Source of the DNA: Vandiemenella viatica
Lineage: Eukaryota; Arthropoda; Insecta; Orthoptera; Morabidae
Length of the DNA: 64,000 nt
Reading direction: 5' to 3'
Assembly: GCA_031002005.1 (NCBI GenBank)
Contig: CM061920.1
Coordinates: 107,257,447-107,321,446 of the forward strand
The notes under the pieces are model-generated. The model had not been told where the DNA came from and did no database searches. It worked only from the letters and a program-made list of their open reading frames with translations. Every line of letters begins with the position of its first letter. Within the stretch, counting starts at the first letter, position 1. The translations under genes and the position numbers were made by a program. This document shows positions 12,045 to 21,559 of this stretch, piece after piece.

Positions 12045-14453
12045 ACTAGCCCCAAAGCCCGTAAAAAAATGACGGATGTAACTTAGTATTACGGTAATTT
12101 ATTTCTCTGCAGTTGCTTAACTAAATAGAATTGTTATAAAATAAAGCTCATTCTAATTTATCGTCTCTTTTTCTGTAGCAAAGAGCTTCAGTTATCATCT
12201 TGGTCCAGGATCCATTTCAGCCTAACTCCAACTCGGTTAATATTGCCGCTAGAAAAGCAAAGCTTAACTCACACGCGAATTAATACATTCCCTGTATCGC
12301 ATGCCAATGTCATCATGCATCGCGATATAAACTTGATAAAAAATCTTCACATGTTCTTATACTTTTCTTTCTTTTTACCTGTGATGAAGATGGATGTTTT
12401 AACGGCTGACAGCTTACATGCGGCTGAAATAATGTCCCCAGTGAAAAAAAGGATGCAAAAAATAAATCTTAATAACCTACGCTATGCCACGTAATATTAG
12501 TTTTAATTAAGGTTTAGGCTGCATAGATCGCGATCAATTTAGAACTTCTTTCATACAAACAAAGTAATAATTTCAGTAAAAAATCAACTGGTAATTAATA
12601 TGTCAATTTATACGAAATAGATACTTTTCTTTCAGTGCACAGACAATTCATTTCTTAGCAATTGCTTAACTAATTAAAATTGATATAAAATAAAATTCAA
12701 TGTGATTCCTCGTGCATTGCGCTGTATCAAAAAGTTTCCGTTTCTATCTGGGTCCAAGTAACATTTCATCCTAACCACATATTACTCTAAACTTGCCGCC
12801 AGAAAAACAGTACTTCAATCTCATGCATATTAATACATGTACTGTATCGCATTTTAGTGGCAATAATGCATCGCGATATAAATTTGGGCTCTAGCGTAAT
12901 CACTGAGACATAAAGGAACTATACCTTCTGTCTGAAAATTGTTACACACGTTCGATACATTATATTGTTTAATGTGTGTTGCTCTTAGAGCTGTAAAATA
13001 TATACATACCTCACAAACTTCGCCCAAAAAGTACCGTAACGCTATATAATGATCATGCACACGTTCTTTGCACGATATTATTCGGGAATATGTTGCTACC
13101 ACAGCCATCAAAAATACAAATATGGAACAAATAACACCCAAAAAACTGCAACAACTTTGAACCGTTAGCGAACAAAGGAATTTAGTTTTTATAGCGGAAA
13201 TGCAGCCTGTACCAAAATGGCGTTTGTTTTTTGTTGTTAAAGCGCAATTCGCTAGAAATTTGGTTTTATTAAACATTTAAATTATCATGATTTTCGAGCA
13301 GAATCATTGGCGGCATCTGTGGATAGGTTGGAATGTAGCCTGGATCAGAATAGTCATAGCCGGTTCCTTTTGTATCTTAATGGACTTTGTTTTTATTATA
13401 AAGTTGGTTTGATCTTCATCGTTGATGATCATTGATGCAATTCATTGTACGTAATATTAGTATCGCTGGAGGTCACGTATGATAACAAATGGTGTACTGT
13501 AATCGCTTAGTGTGTAACGTTACGGCATTGTTTTTTCTTTTTTGCTTGAAGTGTATACGTTATATACTATCTTGATGGGTGTAATAGAAACATATTACTA
13601 AATAATATAGTCGAAGGAATGTTTGTGTTATCTTTATGAATCGCTATATGCCTTCTCTCAGTAGCTCACTTTACGGCACTTTTCGAGTGAAGTTTGTGAG
13701 GATGGATATATTTTACAACTCTAAGAGTAACATATATTAAATAATATCACCCAACGGAAGTGTGCAACAGTTTTTAGACCAAAACGAAAATTTATTGACC
13801 AGTCCCAGTGAATGCGCAACAACCCTGAAACAGTTACATGTTGCTGAAATAATAGACTCAGTAATATTGCTCAGTGAAAGCGAAGGAAATTAAAATAAAT
13901 CTTATAAACTTACATTATGCCACGTAATATTTATTTTAATTGTAGTGTAGGCTGCAGAGATCGCGGACAGTACGCAACTATTTGCGTTCAAAAGATTTAA
14001 TAATTTCAACAACAGAACACAGTTTCACTTATTTTGAAAAAAAAAAGAAACTAAATTATTCATGCCCTCTGCTGTAAGGTCAAATGCCAGTTGTAATTCT
14101 GCTAAGTAACAATCTAATCAAAACTTTCGCTAACATTGATGCTCGAAACTTAAAGCTTTTATCTCACGTATCTATGGACAAAGAATTTAAGGAAGAGTTT
14201 CATATATCAAAAGAATATTACGTAAATATAAATATCTAATGATTGATATGTCAATTTAATCGCAATACATTCTTTTATTTCAGTGTTCTGTCAGTTAATT
14301 TATTCGCGGATGCTTGGAATGTTATTAAATAACGCGCATTACCAAGAATAATGTCGTAAAGTGTGACATCATTGCGCGACGTCAAAAAGTTACGTCACGC
14401 CATGACAGACGACGTCATAGCTGACGCAGTTGCTTATTATAATATTAGATTAC
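12045..14453 (+). repeat. Degenerate ~0.52-kb tandem repeat array, R2
   Basis: Same family and orientation as R1. The anchor TAATATTAG recurs at 12492 and 13925; after removing the 913-bp insertion (element plus 3-bp duplication) at 12901-13813 the spacing is 520 bp. The first base is placed at ACTAGCCCCAAAGCCCG, and the array ends with GACGTCA-type repeats and TTATTATAATATTAGATTA, matching the R1 end. Having defined ends at both sides suggests a transposed unit containing tandem repeats. Confidence 0.6.
12901..13810. mobile_element. CACTG-ended non-autonomous DNA transposon (CACTA-like)
   Basis: Ends read CACTGAGAC... and ...GTCCCAGTG and are flanked by AAT on both sides (12898-12900 and 13811-13813). 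The terminal inverted repeats are long (about 160 bp) and diverged, best preserved where CTCTTAGAG.TGTAAAATATAT and CCTCACAAACTTC occur in opposite orientation near 12990-13030 and 13695-13735. CACTG termini with a 3-bp duplication fit the CACTA/EnSpm superfamily; a Chapaev-type (4 bp) origin is the alternative. It interrupts the R2 repeat array. A 140-codon minus-strand frame (13276 to 12854) starts inside it; see findings. Confidence 0.55.
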
Positions 14454-15605
14454 AACTTCAATAAAATCCTTCGCCGATAGGTATATTTCAGTTGGTGATA
14501 AACATATTGGAATAAATTACAATATTTATATTAAAACCTCAGTTTGGATCATCTATACAATTGTTAACTTTTATCACTAACTTACCGTTAGGTTTCATTA
14601 AGTATTCTTCATGTGTTTGTTATTGAGGACATTGTTTTAATAAATATGAGTTTATCATGCATAATTTGGAAAATATGTGCGTGCCTCTTAGATTATTTAA
14701 AACCAATACAAACAAAACTATGTCAGACACACAACCATAACAGTGTAACTGTATTTAAAATATCTTGGAAGTTAGTTCATTATTTAGGTGCTAGCTCAAA
14801 TCTGTAATGCACATCGTGCCAGAAGCTGATTTCGTGGAATATTATTTCAAAGTACGAAATTTTCAGTTATTCAACAGTATACAGAAAAAACCATCATCCT
14901 TGATCCGTTATCTTGCAAAAGTAAATTCTTGACACCATGTTTACAAAGGTTATTGTTGAAATTAAAGTGTTCAAGGAGGACAAAATACAGCAATCTTCGC
15001 GTGTTAATTTTATTTACTGCAGTAATCGTGTGGATGAAAGACTTAGAATAAGAATATATACAAAGGAAATAATTTTCAAATACATGCAAATAATAAATGT
15101 ACTTACAACAAATTCTAAATGTTATTAAGAGCACTCAAAGCATTGATTGCATCTCTGAACGAATGTGGGGAAATTTCGTTATTTCTTCAACGTTGCAATA
15201 CGCACTGCGAATATTTCTCTGTTGTCCACCAAACGTGCACGTGCTTTGGCATCTTCAAAAAAAAAAAAAAAACATACGTTAATCTCTCTTTCACACGGTT
15301 CAGCATGTTTCCACAATCAATGTTACAGGAGACTCCAGATTCAAGAATTCATCCGGATAAGGGAGCAGAGGAGAAGGGAATGGTGCAGATACCTCTGTGC
15401 TTGGAAGCGACCCATGAAGGAGAAAATCAAGAATATGCAATCAAACACTATTCTATTAAGAAAAAATTGGTATCCTCTCAAATTAAATTACAATGCATTT
15501 GTCGTGCCTTCTCCTAAATTATTCCGAAGGCGAAATTGACTAACAAGCAAAATGTTGACCTCTCAGCAACAAGTATTACAAAAAAATGTCAAAGATATTC
15601 TACGG

Positions 15606-15611
15606 GTCGCA
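15606..15611. repeat. Left target-site duplication of the foldback element
   Basis: GTCGCA immediately precedes the element end and is repeated exactly at 25387-25392. Confidence 0.8.
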
Positions 15612-15657
15612 AGTAGGAAGAAGACCTGTTTTCAAGCCAGAAACCGGGAAAACCCGT

Positions 15658-15760
15658 GACGTCACAAGATGGCCGCCCCCCGTTGAGCCGGTCAAGATGG
15701 CCGCCCCCGTTTGGCCGGTCAAGATGGCCGCCGTTAGTTCCCCGATCGGCCGCACAGATG
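15658..15760 (+). promoter_or_regulatory. Subterminal repeat cluster: CRE palindrome and three AAGATGGCCGCC copies
   Basis: GTGACGTCAC (containing TGACGTCA) is followed by three tandem ~27-bp units, each starting AAGATGGCCGCC and ending with GCCGGTC in the first two. The core GCCATCTT on the other strand resembles YY1/Pho sites, and TGACGTCA is a CREB/ATF palindrome. Clustered subterminal repeats of this kind often serve as transposase binding sites; neither use is demonstrated. Mirror copy at about 25238-25340. Confidence 0.55.
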
Positions 15761-16065
15761 GCACCATCTCCCAAGGGCTTAATTTCTTTGCCGTTAGTTC
15801 TTTGGCTCACTGGTAGGTGGCGTTCGGTGGCAGTATTTCCGGCGCGCTCTGCGAAATGCGTACAATTCCCACTCGACTGTTTGCTTATCCATACTAAGCG
15901 TGACGAAATGTGTACTCTTCGCGTCGGCTGACTATTTCTGTTCTGGCAAGATGCAAATATTTCAGCACAGTAAAATATTTTCTTCGGGTCCTAAGCGTAA
16001 ATCATTGCAATTTTACTAAAAAAAAAAAAAAAAAAGTCCACATCAACGGATATTACGTGAACAGA

Positions 16066-16130
16066 CACCGTTAGTTCTTTGGGCGACTGGTAGATGGCGT
16101 TCGGTCGCCGGTTCGAGTCCGGCCGCGGTG
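16066..16130 (+). other. tRNA-like segment with A/B boxes in the foldback arm
   Basis: GGGCGACTGGTAG (A-box-like, 16081-16093) precedes a canonical B box GGTTCGAGTCC (16110-16120). The B box sits in a perfect T-arm: stem GCCGG/CCGGC around loop TTCGAGT. CACCG at the start pairs with CGGTG at the end. No proper anticodon arm can be drawn and the total is 65 nt, so this is a tRNA relic or SINE head, not a functional tRNA. Mirror copy at 24870-24934. A degenerate relative without B box occurs at about 15782-15825. Confidence 0.5.
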
Positions 16131-16285
16131 TTTTTATTGAAAAAGCCGTTCCAACTCGTCAATTTCCAAATCAAAATTTTAGTTTCCATACCTAGAGAGG
16201 ATACCTGCCTTGAATAAAAAAAGCATAAATGTTTCCTTTTAACGTTCGATATGGGGGGAAAAAACCGTCATAAACTCCAGATATA

Positions 16286-18293
16286 AATTCTATGTGTACC
16301 TGTTTTCATGAAATTATTTAGCGTTCTTGCCTCGCATTCGGGGAATCCCCCTTCCGGGCATCCAGATTTGGGTTTTCCATGGTTTCCCCCAGGTGAATGC
16401 CGGGATGCTACCTTCAAAAGGCCATGACCGAATTCATTCCCATTCCCGTCTCTAAAGACCACATTGTTAGAGATACATTAAAAAAAAAATTCGACTGCCG
16501 AGGTGCAAAGTATCCTGGTTTCCGAAAGATGGCGTGGCACACATCATTTCACCAAGCTTTTACGAGAAATATTTCAGGTGTTCCTGCCTGCTGTCTGTCT
16601 GCTATTATCGGTATATCAATGTGACAAGTATTTCGAAACTATGGAGTTATTCTCGGCGTTCCGTTTGCCCAGGTTGCGAAACTCTGTACACAGCAAGGTG
16701 CAAATATTTCAGCACAGTAAAATATTTTCTTCGGTTTTGTGTCGTGAAATATACTTGCGTTTGATTAAGCGTGAACCATTACTGTTTTTTACTAAAAACA
16801 AAAGAAGTCCACATTAGCGTATATTAAATACAAAACATTTCTGTTCCCATGTCTCCTTGTTATTACAGAGCAAAGCACATACTATTAATCAGTCACATTG
16901 CTATACAGTACAGCAATATTTCATATATGTTATTCCCCCCAAACTTAGTGGCCAAGAATTAAAGAATATTTCACACATCTCCAATGACACCTGATAAAGT
17001 GAAGTTACAGTGAGTTTATTCCTTGACAGCCTTTTCAGTCCCTGGCTTTACCCTATAATGTCTGATCATAGTCCTCTATCCCCCCCCCTTTTTTCTATAT
17101 AGTGTTCCTAATTAAAAATTCATTCATATACCGAAAACATACTTTTGCACATCATATCGGATTCGTTATGAACCAAGTTAATAGCTAACAGCATTAATGA
17201 TAGCTCACGAATTTTGGCTAGATACATTTTCATAGAAGATCCCCACACATCGACAAGTATCCAAAACGTCACCATAGGTTCTATTACGCCTAAGATAGTG
17301 CTCACACCTGAACTGTCGTAAATTGTTAGGTCAAAGTGGGTGTTTAGATATTTTCCAAGGTGGAGATATAGAAAATTTACCCACTTACTTATAGAAGAAA
17401 TCCAGTGCACTATTCCTAATTCTTTCACCAAGATCTACCCTAGCCTCATCGCCAACATACGCCCAGCACTTCCCCAAACTTCATTCTGTTTCCAATGATT
17501 CCCAATCCAACCTCTGAACAGTTACTGACAGGGTTACCTTTTGTTCGTGTGTTAAAGTAAACCAAAAATTCGCAAAGTCTTCTCCTAATCATTAACAGGG
17601 ATTCCAGCTACCAAAATGTTCACTTAAGATGGTTCTACTGCAGTTTTTCCAAGAAAATTCTCCAGGATAATATTTTTCAACCAATCAGGTGCCAGGAGAG
17701 TTCTCCATTCGGTTTAAATGTCCCCATCTGACGCCAACTTCGGATTCAGGGCCAAGTGTGACATTTGACTGTAATTGCATGCTTTGTTCAAGTAACCACG
17801 ATAGAGTTATCATGATGCTCTTAGCTAACTGATAGTTTCTTGGTCATCAAACAGGCATCATAACCCACATTTTAATAGAAGATCCCCACACATCGACAAG
17901 TATCCAAAACGTCACCATAGGTTCTATTATGCCTAAGATAGTGCTCACACTTGAACTGTCGTAAATTGTTAGGTCAAAGTGGGTGTTTAGATATTTTATC
18001 CACTCAGGCCTCATCACCTAAAGTCTAGTGCCAGATTGTGGTCATGGTCAACTTATGCTCCATACACCACTCAGAATTATTCCACCAATATCCATTCTAA
18101 CAGCATTATACGCCACCTACAGCCCCTGACACTCTTCCTATCTTCCAATGACATCCCAAACCCAGCTCCTTTATTATGTCACTTACTGAATATTTTCCAC
18201 AGATAAATCTAGCTGCCATCTTTTGTACAAAAAATGTGGACTCCATACTACACCACACAAGCAATGGTCTGACTGTGGGTTTATACCCAAGTC
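16286..18293 (+). repeat. 2-kb block present only in the left foldback arm
   Basis: The right arm joins sequence equivalent to ...CTCCAGATATA directly to CCTTCGCTTCTCTGG, skipping this block. Inside are a partial SINE (16318-16465), a diverged second copy of the arm's own CAAATATTTCAGCACAGTAA segment (near 16701; first copy near 15954), a ~125-bp direct repeat (about 17235-17358 and 17876-17999), and a LINE fragment (18106-18300). Either the left arm gained it or the right arm lost it; the internal copy of arm sequence favours loss from the right arm or rearrangement within an ancestral longer arm. Confidence 0.7.
16318..16465 (+). repeat. Partial SINE inside the left-arm-specific block
   Basis: Contains GTTCTTGCCTCGCATTCGGG, TTTTCCATGGTTTCCC, GGTGAATGCCGGGATGC and CCTTCAAAAGGCCATGACC. 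The tail is cut short after CCCGTCTCTAAAGACC. Confidence 0.65.
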
Positions 18294-18300
18294 CTTCGCT
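18106..18300 (-). pseudogene. LINE reverse transcriptase C-terminal fragment
   Basis: The minus-strand frame contains TVRPLLVWCS, then VQKMAARFICGKYS and DIIKELGLG, a decayed version of the 'LVRPLLEYCSSVWDP...VQRRAARFI...MLKELGW' region downstream of the catalytic core in CR1-like non-LTR elements. A related but different piece lies at 45553-45912. Confidence 0.55.
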
Positions 18301-18814
18301 TCTCTGGTACATCACCCCTCTCTGTTAAATGATTTTTATGTAGCGAGAAACACAATTTGTATGTTAACACAAACAGCAGTAAACTGTAAAGAGCACAATG
18401 AAATGGGAGAATGCCTAAGCCCTGAATCAATGGTTAGAAGCACACGTTGATAGTGAGCATAATTCTAGACTCAAATCCATAGAGGGATGACACACGCACA
18501 TTTCCATGCCTACAGCGAGGTCAATAATTTGTACCCAAGTCCTTCGCTTCTCTGATACACCCCTCATCACCCTCTCTGTTAAATGATTTTTATCCCGAAG
18601 TGCATGTAATGAAAAACGTGAGGAACACAATTCGTATGTCAACACAAACGGCAGTAAACTGTAAAGAGCACAATGAAATGGGAGACTGCCTAAGCCCTGA
18701 ATCAATGGTTAGAAGCACACGTTGATAGTGAGCATAATTCTAGACTCAAATCCACAGAGGGATGACACACGCACATTTCCATGCCTACAGCGAGGTCAAT
18801 AGAACTAACAGCAA

Positions 18815-20540
18815 GCATCATGAAAACAACGATGAAGTGGGGCAGAATTGTCGTTACCACTGATTATCTGGACAGAACTATCGTTACAAAAATCATCAGA
18901 CAGACGAGTTAAAGTCAGGTACCGCCATACTTATGCTTACATCCACAAAGACAGACGCAGATACACATGTCCAAGTCTACAGAGAGTTCAGTACAGCTAC
19001 CGGCAACAATCATGGAAACAAAAAAGTGGTGTAGTACTCTCTTGCCTCATGACTGGCTGAAAAACAGAAGTCTCCTTACATATCATCAGCCTGGCGAAAT
19101 ACAGGGTGTGCAAAAGATGGCATGTTTTCACCATAAACCTAAGTGTTTATAACATAAATAGTGTTCATCACGCCCCAGTTGATTACATTTACCATCAACA
19201 TGTCTCTCCCACATCGCAACCCTTTCTACCATTCAGTAAAAAGTGACCCCAGTACCATGAGTTGCAATATACACTTGACTATCAGACAGATATCATAACC
19301 CGCATATTCAAACTAGGTCTCAGCCACAAATCTATACATCTCCATGCACAAGCACAAACAAACATAAGTGGAGGGACAGCAAAATCATACACCCAGACAG
19401 ACGTGTTTATAGAAGGTATCACAATATTTACGCATACAGACACAGAGAGAGACGCATATTTCCATGCCTACAGCGAGCTCAATACAACAACTAGCCCAAT
19501 CATGGCGACGAAAAAGTGGGGTAGAACCCCCATGGCTCATAACTGACCAAAAAATCATCAGTAACATATGTTCCAGGCATCATACTCTTCACATCAACAT
19601 CATCTCATTTATTTCACACTACAGACCTCACTACCATCCAGTATCATGTGTGCTAGGTACAAAACTGTTCACATCAGCCCCCAACACGTCTATCCCACAC
19701 CTAAGCTTTTTCTGCCATTCAGTAACATGTGCCCCCATGTACCACGAGTAGCAGTAGACACTTGGTCATCAGACAGATATCATAACTCCCATATTCATAC
19801 TAGGTCTCACCCACAAATCCATATGTCACCTCACACAAGCATAAGTGTAGGAACAGCACATCATACATCCAGACAAACGAGATAAAGGAAGGTATCACTA
19901 CATTTACGCAAAAAAACACACAGAGACGCATACACACGTACATTTCCATGTCTACAGCGACCTCGACTCAACAACTAGCCCAATCATGGCAACGAAAAAG
20001 TGGAACAGAACACCCATGACTGGCCAAAAATCATAGAAAGACACACACACTCACATGTCAATGCATTCACACAGTTCCATTCATCACCACACATAACTGG
20101 AGGAAAGAGACTGAACATGCTAGATCCAAACTGAAGAGTTACAGGATGTGTGAAGTTTGAAATCACAGCCACATCTCTCCCACACCGCAACCCTTTCTGT
20201 CATTTAGTAACATGTGACCCAGGTGCCATGAGTTACAATAGACACTTGTCTATCAGACGGATACCATAAACACCATATTCATACTAGGTCTCACCCACAA
20301 ACCAATACGTCTCCACACAAGCACAAACATATGGGTGGAAAAGCAATTCATACGTCCAGATAAATGAGTTTAAGGAAGGTATCACCATGCTTACGCATAC
20401 ATACACAGAGAAAGACGCACACAGACACATATATCCATGCCTACAGCGAGCTCAACACAAAAACCAGTCCAATCATGGCAAAGAAAAAGTGGGACAGAAC
20501 CCCCATGGCTCAAGACTGACCAAAAAAAAAAAAAATCATC
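18815..20540 (+). repeat. ~487-bp tandem units within the left foldback arm
   Basis: The phrase CATGGCAACGAAAAAGTGG (with variants) recurs at about 19011, 19499, 19985 and 20473, spacings of 488, 486 and 488 bp, with a weaker copy near 18820. Each is preceded by TCCATG(C/T)CTACAG and followed by GACTG(G/A)C(C/T). GGTCTCACCCACAAA also recurs once per unit. The right arm carries the same units in reverse (about 22466-24190). Confidence 0.75.
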
Positions 20541-21446
20541 ATTAACATGTGTTCCAAGTAACAAACTCCTCACATCAAAATCATATCATTTAACTCACAC
20601 TACAGACCTCTCTGCCAGTCAGTATCGTTGGTAATATGTACAAAACTGTTCACATGAACAGCACCACCTCTATCCCACACCATAAGCCTTTTCTGCTATT
20701 CAGTAATATTTGTCCGACGTACCACGAGTATCACGAGTAGACACATGGTCATCAGACAAATATCGTAACTCCCATACTCATACTAGGTCTCACACACAAA
20801 CATAACTGACCAAAAAAACCATCAGACAGACGTTAGAGTGTGTGCAAATGATGACATTTTTGCCATACACCTCAGTACTTATCACATACGGATTATTCAT
20901 TACACTCAATTAATTACATGTTCCATCAACACATAGGTAGCCATCAAAGTCGAGTATAATCCTATCGTGATAGACACACAACCACATAGAAAGACACACA
21001 TACACATGTCCATGCATACACACAGTTACCATACATCACCACACACATACATGTAACTGGAGGAAAAGAACTAAACACCCCAGCTCCAGACTGAATAGCT
21101 ACAGGATGTGCGTAATGTTACATTTCTTTGCCACAAACCTAGGTGTTCATCACACCCAAATGATTACATCTACATAGGTGGCCACTGAGGGAGATATCTC
21201 AAGTAGACTCCTACCATCATAATTACACACAGGAACACGCACACACACATATGTCCATGCATATACCACAATTTCATAAGTTACCACATACATACAAGTA
21301 ACTGCAGGAAAGGGATCCGATACACGACGTCCACACCGAAGTGTTACATGATAGGCAGACCATAGTATGTCTTTCCAATACACCTCAGTGCTCACCACAT
21401 TAACTTGATTTTTAATGTGCCATCAGTATACCTGGTGGCTGGAACT

Positions 21447-21559
21447 AAGCACTTGGCAATGTTTGGTCAAAAGTCATTAGTTAATAGCAGCTCATCAATC
21501 ACAAATTTTGGGTAAACCTGCCCGGGCGGGCGCGGCGAGAGGTGGCCACCCTTCCTCAC
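21447..21559. other. Unique spacer between the foldback arms
   Basis: 113 bp that is not part of the inverted repeat. The right half is strongly GC-rich (TGCCCGGGCGGGCGCGGCG) unlike the arms. It gives the structure a genuine non-palindromic centre. Confidence 0.8.

Larger units (their letters stand above)
15612..21446 (+). repeat. Left inverted-repeat arm
   Basis: 5,835 bp. Contains the subterminal AAGATGGCCGCC cluster, the tRNA-like segment, a 2-kb left-only block, a ~280-bp direct duplication (about 18420-18525 and 18702-18800) and about five ~487-bp tandem units. All open frames here reappear in mirror image in the right arm and look non-coding (AC-rich, no motifs). Confidence 0.85.
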
